Source: Deltaproteobacteria bacterium CG11_big_fil_rev_8_21_14_0_20_47_16 (GTDB taxonomy: Bacteria; UBA10199; GCA-002796325; 1-14-0-20-47-16). Taken from it: a stretch of DNA of 64,000 nucleotides. Under the pieces are notes generated by a model. The model saw only the letters and a program-made list of their open reading frames with translations, did not search any database and was not told the origin of the DNA. Both the position numbers and the translations under genes were made by a program. The stretch spans positions 186,001-250,000 of the forward strand of contig PCXA01000018.1 in assembly GCA_002796325.1 (NCBI GenBank), in the 5' to 3' direction. Positions 1-7,436 of this stretch are shown piece by piece (position 1 is the stretch's first letter; each line of letters begins with the position of its first letter).

Positions 1-207
1 GAATCAATTTACAAATATTTTGACCCGCGTGGTGATGTTATCAAAGGGGCGCTACATGCCTTGGGTTTTACGTATTTTGAATCTGGTATTAAAGATACCA
101 TCGCTTCGCCAAAAATTTCTGATGAAGCTCACAATGCTAGGGGATTAGTTGGGGTTGCATTAAATTATAATAATTTGGGAATGCGTTTGGAATATCATGC
201 CCAATAG
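1..207 (+). CDS. C-terminal fragment of an unknown protein (5' end outside window)
   Basis: Frame 1 is open from the first base to a TAG at 205-207, giving 68 residues of balanced composition. The last part (GLVGVALNYNNLGMRLEYHA) alternates polar and hydrophobic residues, as the closing strands of an outer-membrane barrel would. I do not recognise the family. The frame overlaps the 3' end of the convergent HAD gene by about 70 bases, which is unusual, so either this frame or the extreme C-terminus of the HAD protein may be fortuitous. Low confidence. Confidence 0.35.
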   Translation, partial: ESIYKYFDPRGDVIKGALHALGFTYFESGIKDTIASPKISDEAHNARGLVGVALNYNNLGMRLEYHAQ

Positions 208-790
208 GAATAAATGGCAAAGAAATTTTTTGTGCAGAAAGTGCATCCTCCTTGCTGTCGCCAATAGATACAGCATGCTTCATTCCAGATTGATCAATGT
301 ATGTTTTCATCCAATCTGCTTTATTAATAGGTGCGCCTTGAATATGTTCAAAATATCGCTCCAACTTACGTTCTTTAACCAAACTAATGAGAATGTCATG
401 TGGTGTAGCAGATAAAAGAACCATGTGTTTTTTCCCAAACATAAAGTCCAAGAACTGTGTGGCACCAGGAATTTCGGGTGCTGCAATAATGCCTAAAGTA
501 GTTTCTTCATTATAACGATTTAGTAACTGTTGTTCCCTTTCGGGGGGGCATGTCTCACCAAGAATGTTCTCACAAATGTGGCGCAGCTTGTCGTGACGTA
601 GGACGTGATTTTTTGTTCTGGAATAAGTTCTGATCTGATTACGATAATTAGGGTAATCATCAAAACAGGTTTCAAATGCGGTCCATTTGAGTTCATTCGA
701 GTCGACAAGTGTTCCATCAAAATCAAAGATGAGTAGGTCGGCAGTTTGAATTAGGGATAACGCTGTCTGTAAATGATCATTTTTGGCCAT
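137..790 (-). CDS. HAD-superfamily hydrolase (phosphoglycolate phosphatase-like)
   Basis: The 217-residue protein carries the HAD motifs in order. Motif I is DFDGTLVDS near residue 25 (Asp nucleophile and general acid). The motif II Ser lies in LLSATPHD, a Lys in the INKADW region, and motif IV acidic residues in IGDSKEDA. A helical cap separates motifs I and II, as in the phosphoglycolate phosphatase / beta-phosphoglucomutase subgroup; the substrate cannot be told. The longest frame would start inside the tRNA-Leu gene, so the ATG at 790 (MAKNDH) is used. That start lies only 9 nt downstream of the tRNA-Leu 3' end on the same strand, and no Shine-Dalgarno is visible. The gene is probably co-transcribed with the two tRNAs and released by tRNA processing. 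Confidence 0.8.
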   Translation of the reverse strand: MAKNDHLQTALSLIQTADLLIFDFDGTLVDSNELKWTAFETCFDDYPNYRNQIRTYSRTKNHVLRHDKLRHICENILGETCPPEREQQLLNRYNEETTLGIIAAPEIPGATQFLDFMFGKKHMVLLSATPHDILISLVKERKLERYFEHIQGAPINKADWMKTYIDQSGMKHAVSIGDSKEDALSAQKISLPFIPIGHDIPNAFPNYYNLMQPQLIP

Positions 791-799
791 AGACTTATG

Positions 800-886
800 T
801 GCCCGGGGCCGGAATCGAACCGGCACGACCCTTTTGGGGTCTCAGGATTTTAAGTCCTGTGCGTCTACCAATTTCGCCACCCGGGC
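800..886 (-). tRNA. tRNA-Leu (anticodon TAA)
   Basis: The minus strand folds into an 87-nt class II tRNA. The acceptor arms GCCCGGG (880-886) and CCCGGGC (801-807) pair, with A73 at 800. The anticodon stem CAGGA/TCCTG encloses loop CTTAAAA, so the anticodon is TAA (Leu). A long variable arm (GAGACCCCAAAAGGGTC-like) and the GGTTCGAATCC T-arm are present. CCA is not encoded; the next bases read CAT. It lies immediately upstream of the HAD gene and downstream of tRNA-Cys. Confidence 0.97.
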
Positions 887-905
887 GACCTTTATTTTGA
901 ATTTG

Positions 906-978
906 AGGCGCGGGTGGGAGTCGAACCCACGCATGACGGTTTTGCAAACCGCTCCCTTAACCACTTGGGCACCGCGCC
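906..978 (-). tRNA. tRNA-Cys (anticodon GCA)
   Basis: The minus strand folds into a 73-nt cloverleaf. The acceptor GGCGCGG (972-978) pairs with CCGCGCC (907-913). The anticodon loop TTGCAAA gives anticodon GCA, and the T-arm reads GGGTTCGACTCCC. The discriminator base is U (complement of A906), the known identity element of tRNA-Cys. CCA is not encoded. It is the first gene of a tRNA-Cys / tRNA-Leu / HAD transcription unit. Confidence 0.97.
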
Positions 979-994
979 AAAAGCTGGAGGGGCC

Positions 995-1081
995 AATATA
1001 ATGAGTCCTCATCCGAGTCTAGGGAAAAATCCCTAAAGAATTCTGTTAAGAAAAAGGTACACATGGGGTCTTTCATATAAT
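995..1081. promoter_or_regulatory. Divergent promoter region between the tRNA unit and hpt
   Basis: A perfect -10 hexamer TATAAT lies at 1076-1081 on the plus strand, about 35 bases before the hpt ATG. On the minus strand TATATT (995-1000) lies 17 bases upstream of tRNA-Cys, followed by the G+C-rich GGCC typical of stable-RNA promoters. Neither has a convincing -35 at 17 bp. Between them is a perfect small palindrome (1020-1035, TAGGGA-AAAA-TCCCTA). Confidence 0.5.
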
Positions 1082-1115
1082 AGACAGCCTGCTCCACCAA
1101 TTGAAAGGATGCGTC

Positions 1116-1634
1116 ATGGACTCCAAACTTCAGGTTTTATATTCCGCACAACAGATTGAACAACGCGTAACCGAGCTGGGTAAGCAAATCGATGCTGACT
1201 ATAAAGATGAACCATTGGTGGTGGTGGGTGTTTTGAAAGGCAGCTTCCTATTTATGGCAGATTTGGTGAGAGCCATCAAAAAGGATGTACGCTGTGATTT
1301 CTTACGTGTTTCCAGCTATGAAAATGACAAATCATCAGGTGTTGTTCGTATGGATTTTGACTTAACCCAATCAATTGAAGGAGATAATTTGCTTCTCATT
1401 GAGGACATTGTAGATACTGGTCGCACTTTGGCATTTTTGAAAGAGCATCTGCATGGTAAGAAACCAAAGTCGCTGAAAGTTTGTTCGCTCCTCTATAAGG
1501 ATATTGGAATCGATAACCGTCATTTGGCGGATTATGTTGGTTTTGAAATCCCCAATCATTTTGTAGTGGGCTATGGTTTGGATTCTGAAGGTCTGTACCG
1601 CTCGCTGCCCTATATTGGTTATTTCCCGCGTTAA
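1116..1634 (+). CDS. hpt: Hypoxanthine-guanine phosphoribosyltransferase
   Basis: The 172-residue purine-salvage enzyme transfers phosphoribose from PRPP to hypoxanthine or guanine in the cytosol. The PRPP-binding signature LLIEDIVDTGRTL lies around residue 95. The N-terminal VVVGVLKGSFLFMADLVRAI and the C-terminal VGYGLD region match the Hpt family, and the length is typical. The ATG at 1116 is preceded by AAAGGA at a 6-nt spacing, so it is preferred over an in-frame TTG at 1101. Its stop shares a TTAA tetranucleotide with the stop of the convergent MBL gene, leaving no room for a terminator. Confidence 0.95.
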   Translation: MDSKLQVLYSAQQIEQRVTELGKQIDADYKDEPLVVVGVLKGSFLFMADLVRAIKKDVRCDFLRVSSYENDKSSGVVRMDFDLTQSIEGDNLLLIEDIVDTGRTLAFLKEHLHGKKPKSLKVCSLLYKDIGIDNRHLADYVGFEIPNHFVVGYGLDSEGLYRSLPYIGYFPR

Positions 1635-2659
1635 TGTGACTTCGGGTTTTGCCGAATCTCGAAACTATTTCCATCTGTTTCAATGACGATATTGCCGTTT
1701 GCAATGTGGGAGCCTTGTGTGCCCACATTGTGGCCACGATTGGTTTGATAGATTGGAATTTTTAAGTCGTGCAGTCTCGCCAGTGTGCCTGGATTGGGAT
1801 GAAGGTAAGAATTATTATCACCCACAGAGATAACAACGGCGTCGGGTGATAGTGCTTTTAAAAAGTTGAGATTGCTACTGGTGCCACTACCATGGTGACC
1901 CAAATGTAGAATATCCACGTGTCCAATCAATGGCGCCACTGCTGATTCTTCATCAACGGTATCGTATGGTGGATTACCACCGCCGCCGGGCAAATCTCCG
2001 GTTGTGACGTATCGAAATTCCCCATAGCGAATGAGTAGCACCATGCTTGCAGCATTTTCATCGTCGCTATCTGTCTCTGCTAGAATGCCAAAGCGCGAGC
2101 GACCATTGACAGCAACCACTTCAATGCTGACATCATCATCAAAATAAATATTGTCTCCCGGCAGTGCGGTGCGTTGGCACGTTGTTGTGGCTTGCGCGTA
2201 TGCCAAAAATGACGGTGTGGATTTGATGGTGCTATTGCCATGATCCCAACAGTATCCCGTAACACGGATATCATCAGAAGTATCTGCAATGCCATCCCGA
2301 CCGGCCAATATTTCAGAAATGCCACCTATGTGATCACTATCGTAATGGGATGCCATCACATGATTGAGCGCCGTGATATTGTGGTCCATCATATAAGGGA
2401 GCGTTACATGCTTGCCACTGCCGGGTGGACCACCATCAATCAGGATCGTATAGCCGTTTGGTGTGGTGACCAGGGTGGCGTCTCCTTGTCCAATATCCAA
2501 AAGCGTAATCGTCAATGGGGTGTCAGAGAGTGCGGCGTCGTCATTTGATGCAGCAGATTGGATGTTGACGGTAGGTGTTGCGAATTGTGATGCGGATGAT
2601 GGCATCCCACAGTAAGTGAGTAGCGTTGTGAGTATGATGATCGCTAGCTGTTGCTTCAT
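1631..2659 (-). CDS. Exported stand-alone ComEC/Rec2-like metallo-beta-lactamase-fold protein
   Basis: The 342-residue protein matches the C-terminal MBL (putative exonuclease) domain of the DNA-uptake channel ComEC, without the channel. It has ITLLDIGQGDATLV, ILIDGG, the metal motif SHYDSDHIGG (HxDxDH), TTGDLPG, LGHHGSG and a late VISVGDNNSYLHPNPGTL. An N-terminal segment (MKQQLAIIILTTLLTYCG) is a signal sequence, perhaps a lipoprotein signal, although Tyr before the Cys is atypical. The ATG at 2659 is chosen because a sigma-54-type promoter lies just upstream and would place +1 three bases before it; the in-frame TTG at 2680 lies inside that promoter. No Shine-Dalgarno is visible. It would act in the periplasm or on the surface; the substrate (DNA, phosphodiester or other) is not shown by the sequence. 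Confidence 0.85.
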   Translation of the reverse strand: MKQQLAIIILTTLLTYCGMPSSASQFATPTVNIQSAASNDDAALSDTPLTITLLDIGQGDATLVTTPNGYTILIDGGPPGSGKHVTLPYMMDHNITALNHVMASHYDSDHIGGISEILAGRDGIADTSDDIRVTGYCWDHGNSTIKSTPSFLAYAQATTTCQRTALPGDNIYFDDDVSIEVVAVNGRSRFGILAETDSDDENAASMVLLIRYGEFRYVTTGDLPGGGGNPPYDTVDEESAVAPLIGHVDILHLGHHGSGTSSNLNFLKALSPDAVVISVGDNNSYLHPNPGTLARLHDLKIPIYQTNRGHNVGTQGSHIANGNIVIETDGNSFEIRQNPKSH

Positions 2660-2672
2660 AGCGGTATGACTT

Positions 2673-2688
2673 TGCAACAAGTGTACCG
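2673..2688 (-). promoter_or_regulatory. Candidate sigma-54 promoter of the ComEC-like gene
   Basis: The minus strand reads CGGTACACTTGTTGCA: GG, ten bases, GC. The -12 half (TTGCA) is perfect and the -24 half (CGGTAC against TGGCAC) has two changes outside the invariant GG. The C of the -12 GC is base 2674, so +1 falls near 2662 and the ATG at 2659 would follow after three bases. Confidence 0.55.
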
Positions 2689-2726
2689 GTTTTTAAGATG
2701 GCGTTGATGTGGACTCAGCCATGGTA

Positions 2727-2753
2727 GCTGTTTCAAAAGTGAACAGCGCTGTT
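2727..2753. promoter_or_regulatory. Dyad-symmetric candidate enhancer (UAS) between two sigma-54 promoters
   Basis: GCTGTT (2727-2732), nine bases, AACAGC (2742-2747), directly followed by GCTGTT (2748-2753). The second and third half-sites together form a perfect 12-bp palindrome AACAGCGCTGTT. The array is centred about 80 bp upstream of the predicted start of the ComEC-like gene and about 90 bp upstream of the TolC-like gene. That is the usual distance for sites bound by Fis-type helix-turn-helix domains of sigma-54 activators. Which activator binds cannot be told. Confidence 0.45.
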
Positions 2754-2807
2754 TGAAAATAAGTCATTTCACCAAATAAATCCTATTTAAAATCAATCCC
2801 AAATCGT

Positions 2808-2823
2808 TGGCACGATGCTTGCT
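2808..2823 (+). promoter_or_regulatory. Consensus sigma-54 promoter of the TolC-like/LTD operon
   Basis: TGGCACGATGCTTGCT matches the -24/-12 consensus TGGCACG-N4-TTGCW at every defined position, with GG at 2809-2810 and GC at 2821-2822. With the -12 C at 2822, transcription should start near 2834, three bases before the ATG at 2837. That gene has no Shine-Dalgarno. Confidence 0.75.
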
Positions 2824-2836
2824 TTGTTGGTCTTCC

Positions 2837-3529
2837 ATGAAGTTGCGACGACTCACAATAATCATCATACTTCTTTTGCTCACAGACATGGCACATGCGG
2901 CATCACGCAAGGCCGCCATGATGTCACTTGAGCAATTGATTTCTGTTTCAGAGAAGTTGGTTGTCGAGGCTGCTAAGACAGAGCCCGATTTAATGGCAAC
3001 AGCGCAGGCAGCATATCGCTATGCAGGTTTGGATGGGAATCCTGTCAAAGAGTGGAGAAAGAAGGCGCGCCAGTCTGCAGCGCTTCCCAGTCTATCGTTG
3101 AGTGTGGATACCGGTTACTTGAATCGCGCGAATTTCAATGTGCAGGATTCAATTTCGGTCAATTCAACGGGTGTTACAGTGGGGCCGGCGGCCAATAACA
3201 GCAATCAATATCTTACCAATCAGACAATGTTTACAGCCAAAGCGGTATGGTCGTTGTCAGATGTGATCTTCCATCGACAGACGCTGGCAATGGAACGCGA
3301 AAATCGCAATCGCATTGCGGACCGACAAAAACTTTTGGATCAAATTAATCAACTCTATCACGAACGCATTCGCTTGAAGGCTGCCATACTTTCACGTCGC
3401 CAAAATGCGCATGCTGAAAGTGCAGAGCAAGCGGCACTCCAGGCAGCGTTGATGCAGGTGACAGGGGAATTGAATTTATTAACCGGTGGATGGTTTTCTG
3501 AAAATCTAAATGGGGAGGGTCACGTATGA
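2837..3529 (+). CDS. Exported TolC-like coiled-coil protein, function unknown
   Basis: The 230-residue protein begins with a clear signal peptide (MKLRRL, then a run of Ile/Leu, ending AHA before ASRK). The middle is polar and Ser/Asn-rich and may form beta strands. Residues about 135-210 form a long charged helix (AVWSLSDVIFHRQTLAMERE onward) resembling the alpha-helical barrel repeats of outer-membrane efflux (TolC) proteins, but it is far too short for a full TolC. First gene of an operon: its TGA overlaps the ATG of the next gene (ATGA), which has GGGAGG upstream. Its own ATG lacks a Shine-Dalgarno and lies 14 bases after a consensus sigma-54 promoter. Confidence 0.7.
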   Translation: MKLRRLTIIIILLLLTDMAHAASRKAAMMSLEQLISVSEKLVVEAAKTEPDLMATAQAAYRYAGLDGNPVKEWRKKARQSAALPSLSLSVDTGYLNRANFNVQDSISVNSTGVTVGPAANNSNQYLTNQTMFTAKAVWSLSDVIFHRQTLAMERENRNRIADRQKLLDQINQLYHERIRLKAAILSRRQNAHAESAEQAALQAALMQVTGELNLLTGGWFSENLNGEGHV

Positions 3530-4629
3530 GATGGATTGGCGTTATGGTAGTGATGGTGGCAGTGACATCGTGTGGAATGCCCATGACGGGTACGTCACGC
3601 GGCTCGCTGGCGGGTATGCAACCACATGTATTGGAAATGCTGCCAGAAGATGGGGCATCATTGGATGCAACAAGCAGTGTAACACTCAAATTTTCTCATC
3701 CTATTGATGCAGATTCAGTGTTGCCGCAATCGATACTCATGCTGTCACAGTGGCAAGGGGGAGTGTCGAGTACGCAATTGCTCAAAGACATTTCAAGCGG
3801 TGCGGTTAAAAGCATCCCGGTGCGCTGGGAGTTGAGTCAAGATGCCACTGAACTGCAGGTATTCCCCAAGTCAACAGTACCCAGCGGTACAGTGGGTGTT
3901 GTTGTAACGCCTGCACTATTATCGCAGGACCATATGCCATTCAATCAAACACCGGGTATGAGTAGCACTCCATACATTGGTTCACTTATTGTTGGAGGTA
4001 CCACTGAGGTATCTAGTGCAAGTGTTGCAGAGACAGGGGATGATAACGCGTCGTATTCCCCGGGTGCGAGCCAAGCAAGCTACATTAAACCATCACCACT
4101 GCCCATGGTCATTAATGAAATACTCTATGACATGCCAGGGGACGACACCAATGGTGACTTGTTTGTTGAGCTGCGAGGAACGCCAGGTGGTGATGTGGGT
4201 GGTTACCAAATCTTCTTCATCAATGGTGACGATGGCAAAGAAACAGATCATATGACGTTACCAGCAGGTCTTGCCGTTCCTGAAAATGGATTGTTGGTGG
4301 TGGCAGATGGCATCACGGGCGATTTGCAGCATACACATGTTGCCAATGCTGATTTCTTAGACAACTTTGATCCCCAAAATGGGCCCGATGCCGTGCAGCT
4401 AATTTCGCCTACTGGAAAGTTAGTGGATGCGTTGGCTTATGGCACGCCCAAGCAAATCACAGCCTTTAATAATATGGATATGATGGAGGGAACAGCAGGG
4501 CCCGATGCGCCGGTGGGATTGAGTGTGAGTCGTCGCGATGATGCCGAGGATACCAATGACAATAGCACCGACTTTATTGTGAATGCCAAGCCATCACCGG
4601 GTAGCTACGATGTGGAGGAACCCCAATGA
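3526..4629 (+). CDS. Lipoprotein with SbsA-type Ig-like domain and lamin-tail domain
   Basis: The 367-residue protein has signal peptide MRWIGVMVVMVAVTSCGM with lipobox VTSC, so it is lipid-anchored. Residues about 35-150 (MLPEDGASLDATSSVTLKFSHPIDADSV) are a bacterial Ig-like (Big_5/SbsA) domain. Residues about 185-365 are a lamin-tail (LTD) domain: VINEILYDMPGDDTNGDLFVEL, a GYQIFFINGDDG strand, LLVVADG, DAVQLISPTGKLVDALAYG and a closing GLSVSRRDDAEDTNDNSTDF. Bacterial LTDs are found on exported proteins, often near nucleases, which fits the divergent ComEC-like MBL gene. It overlaps both neighbours by ATGA, so it is translationally coupled. Confidence 0.85.
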   Translation: MRWIGVMVVMVAVTSCGMPMTGTSRGSLAGMQPHVLEMLPEDGASLDATSSVTLKFSHPIDADSVLPQSILMLSQWQGGVSSTQLLKDISSGAVKSIPVRWELSQDATELQVFPKSTVPSGTVGVVVTPALLSQDHMPFNQTPGMSSTPYIGSLIVGGTTEVSSASVAETGDDNASYSPGASQASYIKPSPLPMVINEILYDMPGDDTNGDLFVELRGTPGGDVGGYQIFFINGDDGKETDHMTLPAGLAVPENGLLVVADGITGDLQHTHVANADFLDNFDPQNGPDAVQLISPTGKLVDALAYGTPKQITAFNNMDMMEGTAGPDAPVGLSVSRRDDAEDTNDNSTDFIVNAKPSPGSYDVEEPQ

Positions 4630-4994
4630 CCACCGCCAATTTACAAACAGGGTGGTGGGGTGAGCGCCTTGCATGTAGTTATTTGGAGGGTTGTGGCATG
4701 CAAATCGTTGCGCGCAATGTACGGACACCACTGGGGGAGATTGATTGCGTTGCCCAGAAAGGGCGCGAGCTTTACTTTGTGGAAATCAAAACGCGCACTG
4801 GTGGGCGTGCCGGACGTGCGATTGAACAAATCCCTTGGCATAAGCAGAAGCGCCTCGTCCGGCTGGCGCAATATTATTTGCGCTGCAACGATGCCCTGCG
4901 GTTTTATCCCCATATTGCCGTTGTGGCGATTGATGGCACACCTGCACGCTATTCCATTGAATTTATCCCGGATGCGGTCGAGTGTGGGATGTGA
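4626..4994 (+). CDS. yraN: YraN-family (UPF0102) nuclease-fold protein
   Basis: The 122-residue protein has the YraN pattern: WWGERLACSYLEGCGMQIVARN, then GEIDCVAQKG and LYFVEIKTRTG. These give the E-x-D...ExK arrangement of the restriction-endonuclease fold. Members are often encoded near rnhB or DNA-uptake genes, but no in vivo role is firmly established. The ATG overlaps the stop of the LTD lipoprotein gene by four bases, so it belongs to that operon. Confidence 0.85.
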   Translation: MTTANLQTGWWGERLACSYLEGCGMQIVARNVRTPLGEIDCVAQKGRELYFVEIKTRTGGRAGRAIEQIPWHKQKRLVRLAQYYLRCNDALRFYPHIAVVAIDGTPARYSIEFIPDAVECGM

Positions 4995-5039
4995 TGATGT
5001 AATATGGACAATTGCCAAAAAATCAGATAGCCGCGGTTT

Positions 5040-6707
5040 ATGTCACTTGTTCTGGATTTCTTTGCAAATCATGTCGCGACGCGTCCGCAAGATCCATGCT
5101 GGATGAGTAAGGCTGCGGGTGGCCAATGGCAGACATTTTCGTTTGCGCAGGCCGATCATATGGTGCGACGTGTTGCTACAGCCCTTGCAGGGCAGGGTGT
5201 AACGCGTGGCCAGAAAGTAGTTATCTGGGCTAACACCTGCATGGAGTGGGTGATTGTTGATATGGCCTGCTGGACGCTGGGTGCGGTGTCCGTTCCCATT
5301 TATTTTAATACTACGCCTGAACAAGCCATTCCCATTCTGGAAAATTCAGGAGCCGTGCTTATTTTAGCTGAAGATGCTGAACGTGCGATTGAAGCTGTTC
5401 AGGGTTACAGAAACACAATTCCTGTTCTCAATTTACGTGAATCGGTCGGGCGCTGGGTGGCAACGCCAACGGGTCAAATTCAAGAACCCATTAAGTTGTT
5501 GCCAACAGATTTGGCGAGTATCGTCTACACATCTGGAACCACGGGCGAGCCCAAAGGCGTTGAGCTCACACATGGCAACTTCGCTGCCGAAGTGACTGAA
5601 TTGGCCAAGCGGTTTTCGGTCCCCCATCAGTATGTCAGTTTGGGGTTTTTACCACTATCCCATATTGTGGCGCGTGCGGTGCAATGCTTCCAAGTCTCTC
5701 AAGGATTTGTCATGGCCTTTGCCGAGAGCATTGATAAAGTGGCAGACAACTTGAAAGAAGTGCATCCCCAATTTTTTGTGAGCGTGCCACGCATTTTTGA
5801 AAAAATTTATACTAAGGTCTTTGCCGAAATTTCGGCTATGCCAAAAATTGTGCATCGTCTTGTTGCATGGGCACAGAAGAGCCAATCGGAATGGGTGAAG
5901 CGATTGGTTTTTCGTAAAATTTTTAAAGAACTGGGTGGTTGCTTGGAATTTTCGATATCGGGTGGGGCACCACTCAATCCCGAAGTCGCCAAATTTTTTG
6001 GCGCCATTGGTTTGGAGATTTACGAAGGCTATGGGCTGACTGAAACAACGGCTGCAGCGTGTCTGAATTATCCAGGTCACAATCGTTATGGAACGGTGGG
6101 GCCAGTGTTGGACAGTGTTCAGATTCGCTTTGATACAGATGGCGAGATTTTGTTTAAAGGCCCCATTGTGTCATCTGGTTATCACAATAACCCAATTGCG
6201 ACGAAAGAATCGTTCACCGAAGACGGATTTTTTAGAACAGGTGACATTGGCGAACTAACACCAGATGGATATTTGAAAATTACCGATCGCAAAAAGGATT
6301 TGATTGTCACCGCAGGCGGCAAAAAGGTGGCACCCCAGCCGATTGAACAATCCCTGTTGCAAAATCCTTATGTCTCCCAGGTGTTTGTTTATGGCGATCG
6401 GCGTCCTTATATCTCGGCGTTGATTGTACCGAATCGTCAAGCAGTCGAACAATATGCCCAAAAGATGGGCTTGAAAGTGGATAGCTGGGAGTCTATGGTG
6501 CGGTCACCGGAGGTTTTGGCTCTCTTTCAAAAGGTGGTCGATGCAGTAAATACGAATTTGGCACGCTATGAAACGATTAAGCATTTTCACCTATTGCCAG
6601 ATGAGTTTAGTACACAACGCGGAGAGCTAACACCCACTCTCAAGTTAAAGCGCAAGGTTGTGCAGGAGCATTTTACAGCCGAACTTAATTCATTATACGT
6701 GTCGTAG
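5040..6707 (+). CDS. Long-chain acyl-CoA synthetase (AMP-forming)
   Basis: The 555-residue ANL-superfamily enzyme activates a fatty acid with ATP and CoA. Visible motifs are the P-loop IVYTSGTTGEPKGVELTH (about 160), GYGLTET (about 335), the ATP-binding FFRTGDIGEL and the hinge DRKKDLIVTAGGKK. The lid ends HFHLLPDEFS...GELTPTLKLKRK, as in the FadD15/FACL group of long-chain synthetases. The enzyme should sit in the cytosol or at the inner membrane. No strong Shine-Dalgarno precedes the ATG. It is followed closely by a membrane protein and an SCP2 lipid-carrier protein, consistent with fatty-acid handling. Confidence 0.9.
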   Translation: MSLVLDFFANHVATRPQDPCWMSKAAGGQWQTFSFAQADHMVRRVATALAGQGVTRGQKVVIWANTCMEWVIVDMACWTLGAVSVPIYFNTTPEQAIPILENSGAVLILAEDAERAIEAVQGYRNTIPVLNLRESVGRWVATPTGQIQEPIKLLPTDLASIVYTSGTTGEPKGVELTHGNFAAEVTELAKRFSVPHQYVSLGFLPLSHIVARAVQCFQVSQGFVMAFAESIDKVADNLKEVHPQFFVSVPRIFEKIYTKVFAEISAMPKIVHRLVAWAQKSQSEWVKRLVFRKIFKELGGCLEFSISGGAPLNPEVAKFFGAIGLEIYEGYGLTETTAAACLNYPGHNRYGTVGPVLDSVQIRFDTDGEILFKGPIVSSGYHNNPIATKESFTEDGFFRTGDIGELTPDGYLKITDRKKDLIVTAGGKKVAPQPIEQSLLQNPYVSQVFVYGDRRPYISALIVPNRQAVEQYAQKMGLKVDSWESMVRSPEVLALFQKVVDAVNTNLARYETIKHFHLLPDEFSTQRGELTPTLKLKRKVVQEHFTAELNSLYVS

Positions 6708-6717
6708 GGGAGGAAAC

Positions 6718-7086
6718 ATGTCACAAGGAAACGAAACAACCGGTCTTGCATCCAATATCGCTGCAATGATGTGTTATATCTTGATGCCTGTCTCGAGCAT
6801 CGTTTTTCTCATTGTTGAAAAGAAAGATAGCGATGTTCGCTTTCATGCGTGGCAGTCTACTTTTTTAGGTGGTGGTATCATTGTGTTGATCATTGCCCTT
6901 CAAATATTTGAGGCAATTATGGGTAGTATTGCCCATATCTTAGGAACGGTGGTGGGTTTCTTTGTCCCCATTGTGTGGCTAGGTGGTCTTGTATTATGGG
7001 TTGTTTGTCTTGTGAAAGCCTATCAGGGTGAACGCTGGAAGATCCCCGTGGTTGGGGATATGGCCGAAAAACAAATGTCAATTTAA
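6718..7086 (+). CDS. DUF4870/Tic20-like small membrane protein
   Basis: The 122-residue protein has about three hydrophobic segments: SNIAAMMCYILMPVSSIVFLIVE, GGGIIVLIIALQIFEAIMG and VGFFVPIVWLGGLVLWVVCLV. Between the first two lies the family signature VRFHAWQS, and it ends with QGERWKIPVVGDMAEK. This arrangement matches the DUF4870 / Tic20-like family, whose function is unsettled. The ATG at 6718 has GGGGAGG in front; the longer open frame runs back into the acyl-CoA ligase and is not used. Likely co-transcribed with the ligase. Confidence 0.8.
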   Translation: MSQGNETTGLASNIAAMMCYILMPVSSIVFLIVEKKDSDVRFHAWQSTFLGGGIIVLIIALQIFEAIMGSIAHILGTVVGFFVPIVWLGGLVLWVVCLVKAYQGERWKIPVVGDMAEKQMSI

Positions 7087-7110
7087 CTGCTTAGCGCAAA
7101 GGAGAAGAGA

Positions 7111-7434
7111 ATGAGCACACCCAAAGAAATTCTTGAGCAAAAGATTCCTGAAAAATTGAAGGCCAAGCCAGATAAAGTGAAAACAGTAAATGCCTTGGTG
7201 AATTTTGATATTTCGGGCCCCACTGGTGGTCAATGGACACTCGATTGCACCTCAGCGGATGCCTGTGTCAAAGCAGGGAATGATCCTGCAGCAAAAGTGA
7301 CCGTGCTCATGACGGACAGTGATTTTGTGAGCCTCATTGATGGCAAGCTTAATGCCCAAATGGCCTTCTTGACCGGAAAACTTAAAGTGAAGGGTGATAT
7401 GGGTACCGCACTGAAATTGGGTAACATCCTCTAA
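7111..7434 (+). CDS. SCP2 sterol-carrier-domain protein
   Basis: The 107-residue protein is a single SCP2 domain, a hydrophobic pocket that binds fatty acyl-CoA, sterols or other lipids. The recognisable core runs GGQWTLDCTSADACVKAG, DPAAKVTVLMTDSDFVSLIDG, then KLNAQMAFLTGKLKVKGDMG, with the usual C-terminal helix. The ATG follows AAGGAGAAGAG. It is cytosolic, has no signal peptide and sits just downstream of an acyl-CoA synthetase, which suggests handling of activated fatty acids. A second SCP2-like gene lies at 41321. Confidence 0.9.
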   Translation: MSTPKEILEQKIPEKLKAKPDKVKTVNALVNFDISGPTGGQWTLDCTSADACVKAGNDPAAKVTVLMTDSDFVSLIDGKLNAQMAFLTGKLKVKGDMGTALKLGNIL

Positions 7435-7436
7435 GA

